From: Ktedonosporobacter rubrisoli
Lineage (GTDB): Bacteria; Chloroflexota; Ktedonobacteria; Ktedonobacterales; Ktedonobacteraceae
Length of the DNA stretch: 64,000 bases
Assembly: GCF_004208415.1 (NCBI RefSeq)
Contig: NZ_CP035758.1
Coordinates: 10,912,001 to 10,976,000 of the forward strand
Reading direction: 5' to 3'
This document shows, one piece after another, positions 8,477-17,087 of the stretch; within the stretch, counting starts at the first letter, position 1, and the number at the start of each line of letters is the position of its first letter. The notes below the pieces were generated by a model. The model was not told the DNA's origin, did no database searches, and was given only the letters and a program-made list of their open reading frames with translations. The position numbers were made by a program, and so were the translations under genes.

Positions 8477-11434
8477 TTACTCTTCTTGGATCTGGGCTGT
8501 TTGCCGAAGCCGGGTTGCCTCTTCGTAGCGGTTCATGCTCTCCAACAGTAAGGCATATTTTTCTCGTGTGAGGGCGACAAGCGAGTGGTCGGGGCCAAGC
8601 GTTTGGAGGCGGAGCGCAAGAGCTCGTTGGAACAAGGCTTCTGCTTCCTGGTATGCTTGCTGGGAGGCCCGTAGAATAGCTAGATTGCTCAGGCTTTGCG
8701 CTGTATCGGGATGGGTAGGACCCAGGACCTGCTCGCGGATAGCAAGAGCACGCTTTAGAAGCGGCTCAGCGCGTTCTTTGGCCTGGGTGTCGCGATATAG
8801 TACCCCCAGATTATTAAGCACATCTGCGACTGCCGGGTGATTTGCTCCAAAGGCCCGCTCATAGATATTCAATGCGCGCAAATAGAACTGCTCGGCCTGC
8901 TGAAGATTTCCCTTTTTGTCCGCAAGGAAGGCCAGATTATTGAGATAGAGGGCCACATCTGGGTGGTCAGATCCCTGTACTTCTTCGACGATGCTCAATG
9001 CTCGCTGGTAGAGCTCCTCTGCTTGCCTATCTTTCCCCTGGGCTTCGTAAACACTTGCTGATTTATTGAGGCTATACGCGATGTCTGGATGTACTTCTTC
9101 CAGAGCTTGCTCTCGGATGAAAAGTGCACGCTGGTAGAATAGCTCAGCCTGCTGATAATCTCCATGTTTTTCGGCGAGAGCGCCAAGACCATTCAATGGG
9201 TATGTTAGATCCGGATCGTTGGGAGGCAGCGTGCGTTCATAAATTGCGAGTGCGCGTTTGTATGCTGTTTCGGCTTGAGTATACTTCCCCTGCTGCATAT
9301 AGATCAGCCCCAGGTTATTGAGCGTTTTGGCGGTACCAGGATGCTCAGGGCCATTTGTCTGTTCATCTATGCTAAGGACGCGTTGGTAAAACTGCTCAGC
9401 TTGTTGGTATTGTCCTAGGCTTCCATATAGGACAGCCAGGTTATAGAGGCTCTCTGCGGTTTGAGGATGAGTAGGGCCAAGAACTTGTTCGCGAAGTTCC
9501 AGAGCACGCAAGTGTACGCTCTCAGCTTCTTGATATCTGGCCTGGCGGTGATACAGAAGTCCAAGCGCGTTAAGGGTTGAGGCAATTTCCTGCGCTTCCG
9601 CCCGGTGGTGCTGTTCCTGTAGCTGTAAGGCCTGAGAAAGATACTTTTCTGCCTCCTGGTAGCATGCCTTCTGATAACAATAAAAGCCCAGGCGCTCAAG
9701 AAGCTGCCCGGCTTCTTTCGAGCTCAATTGATAGCGGGTAATCAAGCTTGCACAATGCTGGGCTTGTGGGAGATAACGCTCACATTTCGCTCTGACCGCA
9801 AAGTGTACTTCGGGAAAAACTCGATTCACCATGCGTATAACCTGGCTGGCCCATTGGCGTTGTTGCCTTCTTGGAAGCGCATCGATGAGTACGGCTTGAA
9901 TGATGCGGCGAATACGCAATATTGTTGTGTCTGCCAGGTAGTGGAGCAGGGAGTAACTATGCAGGTCGGCTAACGCTTCGTTGAGGGCCAGAGGCTGAGC
10001 GGCAAGCGAGCGTAGCGGCTCGTTTAATTCGGCTGCGCCATCTACGAGTAGTTCGTAGGGGATAGCTTCAGGTTGCAAAAAGGCTAGTAAACGCAAGAGC
10101 TGTAGATTTGTTGGTCTTTGCTGGATCACTTTTTCGATGGCCAGGGTCAGCGTGATGGTCACAGATTCAGGATGATTCTGCGTGCTTACAATCCGTCCAC
10201 GTCGGCTTAACAATGTCACACGCTCCTGCTGGAGAAGAGTAAGATAGTTGTTCAGGCCACAGCCTGTTTCTTCAAGATATGCGCCTGCCTGATCGAGGGC
10301 AAGCGGAAAGCCGTCAAGGGCCTGGGCAATGGCTCTGGCTTGCTCGATAGCTTCAGGCGGAGTTTGGGCAAGCGGCGTTTTGCCACGAATGATCCCAGAC
10401 CGTTTGAGTAAAAAGAGCACGCTTGCATCGATGTCAAGCTGAGTGATAGGGATCATTGAGGTGATTTCCCCCAATGTCTGTATATGTGTGGTCAGAATGA
10501 CGTGGCCGCTACCCTGGGAGGGAACAATCAAGTCGATGAGCGCGAGATCGTCGAGGTGATCGAGCACAAGCAACCAGCTTGTCTGATTTTGTAACCAGTC
10601 TTTGACGGCGGCAAAGAGCTGGCCTTCATCTGCATGATCTCGCTCTGGCAGCCCAAGTTTCTCGGCCAGGTTACTTACCTCGGTGCTTAATGTTTCGCGA
10701 GATGAGGAGTTAAGCCATACAATGGAGCGGTACAGATGAGATGTGCGATGGAGATATTCCAAAGCAATCTGCGTTTTTCCTATGCCTCCCAGACCGTTTA
10801 GGGTCAGTATACGTGGCTGCCGGGTCTGAGCGAAGGTGAAAGAAGAGGAAACTGCCTCTAAAATCGTTTCTCGATCGGTAAAGAAAGCATTCTGCCGGTA
10901 AGAGCAGTGGCACATAGGGAGCTTTGGCGTGGCTAAGCGTATACGTACCCTCTTTAGCTGGCCTGCTAGCTCTTCGACAACTTTACGAATGCCTTGTGCT
11001 ACCTCAACAAGACCTGCATCAAGATTGCGTTTAAGACTTAGGGGAGTGCCTCCCATGGGGAGTGGGGCGTAGTTGACGAGGGGAAGTGTTTCCCAGTCAA
11101 TAGGAGATAAAATAACTGGGATCAAGCGTGCCTTGCCGGAGGTACTGAGCTCAAGAGCTCTTTGCATCTCGTATTCATAGCAGCGCGGCGAGGCCAAAAA
11201 CTCGGCGCTAATTAGTAGGACGATAATATCGGCTGAGCGAAGCTGATTCTCAATGATTTGCGAGAAGTTGTTGCCTACACTGATGGCGCTATCATACCAT
11301 TCGTCAATAAGGCGCTGTCGTCGCAAAACGCTCAAGTGTGCTGCAAGCTTTTTGAACAGGCGCTTATCTTTTGGAGAGGAAGTTGCATAAGAAAAAAAGA
11401 TCTTAACAGCCTGAGAAAGCGATGTAAAAGACAT
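8477..11434 (-). CDS. TIR-NB-ARC-TPR protein (STAND NTPase), copy A
   Basis: 985 residues from ATG 11434, chosen over an upstream frame because GGGAGAG precedes it and its M-S-F-T-S-L-S aligns with the start of copy B. Residues 8-160: TIR domain, K-I-F-F-S-Y-A...I-I-V-L-L-I-S-A-E-F-L-A-S with candidate catalytic glutamates at 87/89 (C-Y-E-Y-E-M). Residues 180-450: NB-ARC, P-loop G-L-G-G-I-G-K-T at 214-221, Walker B L-L-V-L-D near 292, G-F-P-L-A-L near 375. Residues about 620-975: some nine 42-residue kinesin-light-chain-type TPRs with G-x-x-H-P-x-x-A. Such proteins are presumed ligand-triggered oligomerising switches; TIR domains of this kind can degrade NAD. Convergent with the small gene at 7896. 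Confidence 0.88.
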   Translation of the reverse strand: MSFTSLSQAVKIFFSYATSSPKDKRLFKKLAAHLSVLRRQRLIDEWYDSAISVGNNFSQIIENQLRSADIIVLLISAEFLASPRCYEYEMQRALELSTSGKARLIPVILSPIDWETLPLVNYAPLPMGGTPLSLKRNLDAGLVEVAQGIRKVVEELAGQLKRVRIRLATPKLPMCHCSYRQNAFFTDRETILEAVSSSFTFAQTRQPRILTLNGLGGIGKTQIALEYLHRTSHLYRSIVWLNSSSRETLSTEVSNLAEKLGLPERDHADEGQLFAAVKDWLQNQTSWLLVLDHLDDLALIDLIVPSQGSGHVILTTHIQTLGEITSMIPITQLDIDASVLFLLKRSGIIRGKTPLAQTPPEAIEQARAIAQALDGFPLALDQAGAYLEETGCGLNNYLTLLQQERVTLLSRRGRIVSTQNHPESVTITLTLAIEKVIQQRPTNLQLLRLLAFLQPEAIPYELLVDGAAELNEPLRSLAAQPLALNEALADLHSYSLLHYLADTTILRIRRIIQAVLIDALPRRQQRQWASQVIRMVNRVFPEVHFAVRAKCERYLPQAQHCASLITRYQLSSKEAGQLLERLGFYCYQKACYQEAEKYLSQALQLQEQHHRAEAQEIASTLNALGLLYHRQARYQEAESVHLRALELREQVLGPTHPQTAESLYNLAVLYGSLGQYQQAEQFYQRVLSIDEQTNGPEHPGTAKTLNNLGLIYMQQGKYTQAETAYKRALAIYERTLPPNDPDLTYPLNGLGALAEKHGDYQQAELFYQRALFIREQALEEVHPDIAYSLNKSASVYEAQGKDRQAEELYQRALSIVEEVQGSDHPDVALYLNNLAFLADKKGNLQQAEQFYLRALNIYERAFGANHPAVADVLNNLGVLYRDTQAKERAEPLLKRALAIREQVLGPTHPDTAQSLSNLAILRASQQAYQEAEALFQRALALRLQTLGPDHSLVALTREKYALLLESMNRYEEATRLRQTAQIQEE

Positions 11435-11966
11435 ATCAGGCATCTCTCCCGAACTGAAGCAAGCTGCATAAAAATTGCACGCAAGCGTGAGAAGGCTAAC
11501 TTTAGCAATATATATTTTTCCATGTATTTTAGCATGAGAAACTGGCTTTGTATACAAGCTCTATGTGTAGAGGGTGCGCGATGGAACGCAACTGTATTTC
11601 TTATAGCAAGGATAATGGAGCTGATTGCTGGCCTGGCTGGCGATACGGTTCCTACGGCGCTGGAGCCTGGCTGAAGGGTAGGCTCGCTAGCTTGTTCTCT
11701 TTGAAGGCCTATGGCTTATCAAAAAGAAGCTTCTAGCCGCAGAAAAGTGGCTGAAAATATGGCATAAAAAGCTTTTCTATGTTATCCTTATATTCGTTGG
11801 AGTTGCTCATTTCCCTGTACTTTAGGAATGTTAAGGGACTCTAACATTGCGCAAATCGGCCCTACAAACCATTTCTATTTCCTTGGGAAAATTTTTTAGC
11901 AGTAAATAGATACATATCTATATGCGCCAGGCCGATTTAGAGGATTTTTAAGAGAGGTAAGTGTCA
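11435..11966. other. Divergent promoter region between the two TIR cassettes
   Basis: 532 bases between the start of TIR copy A (leftward) and the second small gene (rightward). It contains AT-rich DNA, an ATAGATA/TATCTAT inverted repeat at 11906-11921 and short blocks shared with the region before the first small gene (GGAATGTT and CCCTA-AAACCA). Open frames here lack ribosome sites and recognisable motifs. Confidence 0.5.
11906..11921. promoter_or_regulatory. Inverted repeat upstream of the second small cassette gene
   Basis: ATAGATA (11906-11912) and TATCTAT (11915-11921) around CA, about 45 bases before the start at 11967. The core ATAGATACATA is the same sequence found after the poly-C tracts inside both small genes. 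Position matches the AT-rich inverted repeat in front of the first small gene. Confidence 0.45.
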
Positions 11967-12698
11967 ATGAGAGCAACATTAGCGCAAAAAGTTCCTGAGC
12001 TCTTTTCGGCATTATGTGGCTATGCCATACTCAGATCCGTAGAGCCTTTTAGGAAGCAAGCGGTATTGTTGCGTAGTGGACCCGCACCCCTATCATTGGG
12101 CATGGCTACACATACCCCCCCCCAGATAGATACATCGATACGTATAAATAGCAAGGCGAAGGTTAGCGGCAAGGGAAGGTGGGGAGTATCGCCTTCACGC
12201 CTTCTTGCGAATCTATTTTGTCTATTTACCACAAAATTTGGAATATTTTCTTCCTCTCAGCTTCTTCTTACAGACTATTGTCGGGTCCATGATACACAAG
12301 ATAAACCTGCCAAATTGCCTCTATGGACCAGATATTGCTCCTCTAAGTATTTCGATCTCCCCACATCCAGCTTGCAAAGCCGCATCCTAAGCCCCGAGAG
12401 AAATATGTCAGGCAAGTCTCGTTTAGCAAAAACGGACATACTGATGTATTTTTGTTCTACTGGCATGCTAAGCAATACCGGCATCTTAGCGCTAGAGCAA
12501 GAGGCGTTTCTGCTGGAAATGGTGGATTGCCCTGTTTCAGCGGATGATGAGAAAAAAGGTGGTAAGAAGCCTGATCCTACCAGGCCGCAACCCCCTCAGC
12601 CTCCGCCTCAAAAGCCCGCAAGAGAGGGCGATCAGGGGTCACAAAGAGTGAAGCGTCCTCACAAAAGAATTGGCATACCTAATCCTCAGGAACAATGA
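11967..12698 (+). CDS. Small protein with Pro/Lys-rich charged tail (TIR-cassette partner B)
   Basis: 243 residues from ATG 11967; a GTG two codons upstream is possible, but the ribosome site and GTCAATGAGAGCA match the start of the gene at 7896. Family not recognised. The protein begins M-R-A like its counterpart; the middle is not clearly similar. Near the C-terminus S-A-D-D-E-K-K precedes a tail rich in Pro, Lys, Arg and Gln (about 55 residues), probably disordered. The reading frame passes a nine-C tract (12115-12123). It ends exactly 74 bases from the convergent TIR-NB-ARC-TPR gene, as in the first cassette. Could be an effector-associated or sensed protein; this is inference from position only. 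Confidence 0.5.
   Translation: MRATLAQKVPELFSALCGYAILRSVEPFRKQAVLLRSGPAPLSLGMATHTPPQIDTSIRINSKAKVSGKGRWGVSPSRLLANLFCLFTTKFGIFSSSQLLLTDYCRVHDTQDKPAKLPLWTRYCSSKYFDLPTSSLQSRILSPERNMSGKSRLAKTDILMYFCSTGMLSNTGILALEQEAFLLEMVDCPVSADDEKKGGKKPDPTRPQPPQPPPQKPAREGDQGSQRVKRPHKRIGIPNPQEQ
12115..12140 (+). repeat. Poly-C tract plus ATAGATACAT element, copy B
   Basis: Nine Cs (12115-12123) then AGATAGATACATCGATA. Differs from the copy at 8130 by one C and two substitutions. Loss of one C would put TAG in frame two codons after the tract, so both cassettes are poised one base away from truncation. Confidence 0.6.
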
Positions 12699-12719
12699 TA
12701 TATCCTCAAAGAAATATCA

Positions 12720-12765
12720 TACGCAGCATCTGGCATAACTGACCCTAATCTTCCTGAGCTGCGTA
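12720..12765. terminator. Inverted repeat in the convergent gap of cassette B
   Basis: TACGCAGC (12720-12727) and GCTGCGTA (12758-12765), followed rightward by a CCCTATTTTTTATT run. Suitable as a terminator for the small gene and partly for the opposing TIR gene. Confidence 0.45.
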
Positions 12766-12772
12766 CAGTTCC

Positions 12773-15643
12773 CTATTTTTTATTGCGGTGCTCCTGCAAA
12801 GATGCATACCTATCTTGTACAAAGGTAAGGTCAGGATGTGGAGTTGTTTGGCTTTGAAGAATAGCTATAGCCCGTTCATACAGCGGCTCTGCTTCTATAT
12901 AGCGATGTTGTTTGCCTAGAAGCTCGGCCAGATCACTCAAGGCCAAGGCAATATCAGGATGGGTTGGAGGCAAACGCTTTTCGTAGATGATCATGGCTTG
13001 TCGCAGGAGTTTTTCCGCACGTTCCTCATCACCCATATTAATAAAGAGCTTTCCCAGATTATTCAAGACGCTGGCGAAGTCAGGATGGTCTGCTCCCAGG
13101 ACTTGTTCGTAAATGTTCAGTGCGCGCCTATAAAGTTCCTCAGCGCGTTGATACTGTCCTTGCCTATGAACAAGAAAAGCTAAATTATTGAGGAAGAGAG
13201 CGACATCGGGATGATCTGTTCCTAGAGCCTGTTCACCAATAGATATTGCCCGTAGATAGTGCGACTCAGCCTCTTGATAGTTACCTTTTATCTCAGCGAT
13301 ATCTGCTAATTTATTGATACAGTGGGCAGCCTCTGGATGTATCTCTCCCAGCGCTTGCTTGCAAATAGCGAATGCTTCCTGATAGCGCTCCTGGGCTTGT
13401 AGGTACTTGCCTTGGGCCTCGGCGAGTGCGCCCAAACCATCTAGAGGGTGCATCAGGTCAGGATGATTAGCGGGCAAACAGTGCCTGTAGATTGCCAACG
13501 CGCGCTGGTAAGTGGCCTCAGCCTGGGCGTAGCGGCCCTGGTGGAAGTATATCAGTCCGAGATTATTGAGCGATTTGGCAACATTCGCGTGGTTGCTCCC
13601 TGTGGCACGCTCTTGCAAAGCAATTACATACAGATAGAACTGCTCGGCGCGTTGATATTCTCCTTGATCCCCATAGAGCAAGGCGAGGTTATGCAAGCTT
13701 TCGGCTATCTTGGGATGCTCCGGACTTAATACCTGCTTTCGTAACTTGAGTGCGCGCTTGTGATACGCTTCGGCGAGTTGATAGCGGGCTTGTTGCTGGT
13801 AGAGCAGGCCCAGTGAGTTGAGGATCTGAGCGGTGTCTGTAGGCTCTCTCTGTCGCAGGCGCTCTTGCAAGTGTAGGGCCTGCGTCAGGTAGGATTCGGC
13901 TTCATCATAGCAGCCATGCTGGGCATAATAGGAGCCAAGTCGCTCTAAGAGCAAGGGACCTTCCTTCAAAGTGAGATTGAAGTCCTGGATGAGACCGGCG
14001 CAGTGCTGAGCCTGGGGGATATATCTTTCACATGCTTTCCAGGTCTTGAAACTAATAGCGGGGAAGATGGCATTAAGCAGGCGTACTGCCTGTTGTGCAA
14101 ATTGACGCTGTTGCTTTTTCTTCAGATGTTGTCTGATGACTGACTGAATGATACGAGGCATGTTCAATGTTGTCGCTTCTGCATGGCGCTGAACCAGCGA
14201 GAACTTGATAAGGGTATCGATCGCAGCATCTAAGGCAAGAGGATTAGTGGAGAACGCGCGTAGCGGGCCTTCCAAAAAAGCTGTACCATGCTGGAGCATT
14301 TCGTTGGGGAGAACCTCGGGATACAGAAATGCTAGAAGGTAGAGAAGCTCCAGCGCAGAGGAGTCGCTTCGGGCGAGCTTTTTCAGGGTCAATGAAAGTG
14401 TGGCTGCCACCGAGGCTGGATGATCGATTGCTAAACGCCCGCGAATTTTCAGCAGCTTGGCACGTTGTTGCCGATAGTAGTTGAGGTACTCGGTAAGCGT
14501 TTGCCGAGTCTCCTTGACATATGCCCCTGCTTGGTCGATAGCCAGTGGATACCCTTCGACCTCCTTAACGATTTCGCGGGCTTGTAGGTCGTCTTCTTCT
14601 GATGCATTGTTAAGCATTCCAGCGCGCTTGAGTAAAAGTAATGCTCCGTCTTCTGTTGAGAGAGGAGAGACTGAAATAGTATTGACCGCATCTTCTATAG
14701 TCTGGAAGGATGTGATCACAAGGACATGCCCGCGGCTTTGAGCGGGAATGAGCAGCTTTAATAGATGGGAGTCTTCCAGGTTGTCGAGTACTAGTAGCCA
14801 GCGATCGTGGCGACGTAGCCAACGCTGGATGGCGGCAATGCGCTCTCGTTCGTTTCTCTCGTCCTGAGCCGGTATGCCAAGTAGCCGGGCGAGCGAGAGA
14901 AGCTGCGCGCTTAAGAGCTTACGGGATTCAGCGTTAAGCCAGAGGGTGGCTTGATACTCTTTTTGGTAGCGATGAGCATATTCCATTGCCAGGAGCGTCT
15001 TGCCCATGCCTCCCAAGCCATGAAGCGTCTGGACAAGCGTTTGTGTTGTTTGCTGGTCTGTGAAGCCACGATGGAGTATTTGGAGTGCCTCGTCTCGATC
15101 TGTGAAGAATAAGTTGTGTCGATAAGGGAGCGTAGATATGGGAAATTGTGGAGGCTTTACCGGCGTTGTGGTGCCTGCCAACCACCTGGCGAATTCCTCT
15201 ATTACGCGATAGATGCCTCTTGCTACCTCGGCAAGCGCAGAGTCCTGATTGTTCCAGATACTTACTGCTTTCCCGTTTGATGGAAGGAGAATATATTGCG
15301 GATAGCTTAGCCAGCCTGTTGGGCGCAGAAGGACTGTAATCACATGGCTCGCTCTAGACGCGCGTTGTTTAAGCACATACTGCATTTCTACCTCGATGCA
15401 CTGATCCGAGGCAAGAAAGTCGGAGCTGATCAGTAACACGATAATGTCTGCAGTGCTGATAAACGATCGTATAGCATCAATGAAATCACTTCCTGCACTT
15501 ATCAGGCTATCGTAGCGCAAGTCGATAATGCCCTGACGTTTCAAGGGCATCAAATGTTTGCGTAATTCCTCAAACAGGTTCTCGTCTTGAGGTGCTAACG
15601 AGAAGAAAACATTGACGGGCTCTGAAGGTAGTGAAAGACTCAC
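12773..15643 (-). CDS. TIR-NB-ARC-TPR protein (STAND NTPase), copy B
   Basis: 956 residues, GTG start at 15643 behind AGGTAGG. Same architecture as copy A. Residues 8-155: TIR domain with N-V-F-F-S-L-A, I-I-V-L-L-I-S-S-D-F-L-A-S and candidate catalytic E84/E86 in C-I-E-V-E-M. P-loop G-L-G-G-M-G-K-T at 209-216; Walker B L-L-V-L-D-N-L-E-D; G-Y-P-L-A-I-D-Q-A-G-A-Y. The C-terminal third is a run of 42-residue TPRs with L-N-N-L-G and H-P motifs. The two copies are diverged paralogues rather than recent duplicates, but conserve domain order, length and the 74-base gap to the opposed small gene. Plausible role: threat sensor whose oligomerisation activates the TIR domain; target and trigger unknown. 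Confidence 0.88.
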   Translation of the reverse strand: MSLSLPSEPVNVFFSLAPQDENLFEELRKHLMPLKRQGIIDLRYDSLISAGSDFIDAIRSFISTADIIVLLISSDFLASDQCIEVEMQYVLKQRASRASHVITVLLRPTGWLSYPQYILLPSNGKAVSIWNNQDSALAEVARGIYRVIEEFARWLAGTTTPVKPPQFPISTLPYRHNLFFTDRDEALQILHRGFTDQQTTQTLVQTLHGLGGMGKTLLAMEYAHRYQKEYQATLWLNAESRKLLSAQLLSLARLLGIPAQDERNERERIAAIQRWLRRHDRWLLVLDNLEDSHLLKLLIPAQSRGHVLVITSFQTIEDAVNTISVSPLSTEDGALLLLKRAGMLNNASEEDDLQAREIVKEVEGYPLAIDQAGAYVKETRQTLTEYLNYYRQQRAKLLKIRGRLAIDHPASVAATLSLTLKKLARSDSSALELLYLLAFLYPEVLPNEMLQHGTAFLEGPLRAFSTNPLALDAAIDTLIKFSLVQRHAEATTLNMPRIIQSVIRQHLKKKQQRQFAQQAVRLLNAIFPAISFKTWKACERYIPQAQHCAGLIQDFNLTLKEGPLLLERLGSYYAQHGCYDEAESYLTQALHLQERLRQREPTDTAQILNSLGLLYQQQARYQLAEAYHKRALKLRKQVLSPEHPKIAESLHNLALLYGDQGEYQRAEQFYLYVIALQERATGSNHANVAKSLNNLGLIYFHQGRYAQAEATYQRALAIYRHCLPANHPDLMHPLDGLGALAEAQGKYLQAQERYQEAFAICKQALGEIHPEAAHCINKLADIAEIKGNYQEAESHYLRAISIGEQALGTDHPDVALFLNNLAFLVHRQGQYQRAEELYRRALNIYEQVLGADHPDFASVLNNLGKLFINMGDEERAEKLLRQAMIIYEKRLPPTHPDIALALSDLAELLGKQHRYIEAEPLYERAIAILQSQTTPHPDLTFVQDRYASLQEHRNKK

Positions 15644-15794
15644 ATTAGGCCTACCTATTGTTCTTTATTCCCCGCGGTTCGTACTACTTTTTTATTGTAG
15701 CATAGATTAATAATGATGTATATAATGTGTATTTGAAGCAGGAGATTCGCGAGTCACATGATGGGGAATGGGTGTGCTGTGAAGATGTTTGTGT

Positions 15795-15851
15795 GGAAAC
15801 GCTGTTTCATTTTTAGTTAGCGAACATCTAACTACTCCTGTTTGCGTTTCC
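15795..15851. other. Nested inverted repeats, candidate structured RNA or terminator
   Basis: Outer arms GGAAACGC (15795-15802) and GCGTTTCC (15844-15851) enclose a second perfect hairpin TAGTTAG (15814-15820)/CTAACTA (15828-15834). No T-run follows. A further imperfect hairpin (GGATTGGATTC ... GATTCCAATCC) lies immediately to the right, before the end of the membrane-protein gene, and may be its terminator. Confidence 0.4.
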
Positions 15852-15913
15852 AGGGGATTGGATTCTCTCTATAGCGAGATCAGGGTAAGATTCCAATCCT
15901 CTGGATAGAGAGC

Positions 15914-16339
15914 CTAGAGACGCTGAAGAAGCTCACTGACGAGCAATAGAGCAAGCAATACAAACATAAGGCGCTGCTGAGGTGCCAACGTAGAGGTAGT
16001 TGCTTCAGCCTTTTCGAATTCAGGATCAATCCAGCGCGTGCCTGGAAGTAAGTTTGCTCCAAGCATGGAAAACCAGTAAAGAGACGCTATTACAACTCCG
16101 AGGTGAAATTGGAGCAAGCGATTTCCACCGGGAAACCAGAGCAGCCAGAGCGCGAGAAGCCCTAGAAAGACGCCCAACCAGATTGTTTGTCCATTATGAA
16201 ATTTGGCATGGGGTGGCCAATGGGGATTGGACATGTGCATGTTTGCGGCAAAGCCCAGGTCAGCCACGGCTCCTCCAATTACTGTGGCAATTGCTACGAA
16301 GCTAACCAGTATTCTTGCCAGATTGAACCAGATATCCAT
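15914..16339 (-). CDS. Small four-helix membrane protein (DUF6640-like)
   Basis: 141 residues with four hydrophobic segments at about 5-28, 50-68, 76-98 and 122-138. Between the first two lies N-P-H-W-P-P-H-A-K-F-H-N-G-Q-T, a conserved block I associate with the DUF6640 family; function unknown. Downstream of the TetR gene on the same strand with 111 bases between them; a perfect 16-base palindrome (16379-16394) sits in that gap. This suggests the TetR protein may control it, as in many regulator/membrane-protein pairs. Confidence 0.65.
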   Translation of the reverse strand: MDIWFNLARILVSFVAIATVIGGAVADLGFAANMHMSNPHWPPHAKFHNGQTIWLGVFLGLLALWLLWFPGGNRLLQFHLGVVIASLYWFSMLGANLLPGTRWIDPEFEKAEATTSTLAPQQRLMFVLLALLLVSELLQRL

Positions 16340-16378
16340 TGTTTTCTCTGCCTTTCAGCTTGGGACGACGATTCGTAG

Positions 16379-16394
16379 AGACGACATGTCGTCT
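16379..16394. promoter_or_regulatory. Perfect 16-base palindrome upstream of the membrane-protein gene
   Basis: AGACGACATGTCGTCT, about 40 bases before the membrane-protein start. Candidate operator; its sequence is unlike the palindrome in front of the TetR gene itself, so either two regulators act here or only one of the sites is the TetR site. Confidence 0.5.
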
Positions 16395-16450
16395 TGACAT
16401 ATGCCTACCTATAAATGGCGGCAAGCCTTAACGTGAAAACGTATGTCAGC

Positions 16451-17068
16451 TTATGTTTCCTGAATTCCTCTTTTTAAGGATGAGAAGCACATAAGCAAAA
16501 GAGACCTGGCTTCCTCTGTAAGGCGCTCGTACGGCAAATCGATTCCCAGTATCGGGCGGGCCAGGACTACTCCCAGGGTCACGATATGGAGCATGTTTAC
16601 CAGGATAAGCACTTTGTCTTTCTCCTCTTCTCCCACTGCTTCCATAGCTCTTAGCTCTTCGATCTTGCGCTCTCGAATGGCTCCAAAGAGGGCATGCAAG
16701 CGTTCAGCGATTTCTGGTCGACTCAAGGAAGCAGCGACAAAATGGATCAAGAGAGGTGGAAAGTGTGGGTCATCCTCCAATGACATGGTAAGCGCTTGTA
16801 AGAAGTTATTGATATCTTCTTCTGGCGTCTTTGAGCCGCGTACGGCCTTATTCAAATGGGTATCAAGACGACCGATAAACTCTTCTAAAAGAGCTAACAT
16901 AATCTCATCTTTACTCTGGAAATGATATGTCAAAACTCCAGAAGAAACTCCAGCTTCCTGGCAAATATCTAGAATCGTAATCTCCGCCCACCCGCGCTTG
17001 ACAGCCAGGCGCTCAGCTGCATCCAGGATTTGCTTTCTTCTGATCGAGCGTACATCTACTCGGCTCAT
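16451..17068 (-). CDS. TetR/AcrR family transcriptional regulator
   Basis: 205 residues. Residues about 10-57 form the TetR DNA-binding domain: R-R-K-Q-I-L-D-A-A-E-R-L-A...I-T-I-L-D-I-C-Q-E-A-G-V-S-S-G-V-L-T-Y-H-F-Q-S-K-D-E-I. The rest is the all-helical ligand/dimer domain, with P-H-F-P-P-L-L-I-H-F near 100 as in RutR/TetR_C-type members. It would repress its target until a small ligand binds. A palindrome (17088-17103) directly upstream suggests autoregulation; the membrane-protein gene downstream is the likely co-regulated gene. Confidence 0.85.
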   Translation of the reverse strand: MSRVDVRSIRRKQILDAAERLAVKRGWAEITILDICQEAGVSSGVLTYHFQSKDEIMLALLEEFIGRLDTHLNKAVRGSKTPEEDINNFLQALTMSLEDDPHFPPLLIHFVAASLSRPEIAERLHALFGAIRERKIEELRAMEAVGEEEKDKVLILVNMLHIVTLGVVLARPILGIDLPYERLTEEARSLLLMCFSSLKRGIQET

Positions 17069-17087
17069 TGCCTACCTACTCCTATTT

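Noticed and set aside
11258..11674. 138-codon rightward frame over the TIR copy A start
   Set aside because: Antisense to the TIR domain coding region; codons follow the complement of the real gene.
7692..15643. FxSxx-COOH RiPP system
   Set aside because: TIR and TPR proteins recall it, but there is no radical SAM maturase and the small proteins do not end in F-x-S-x-x.
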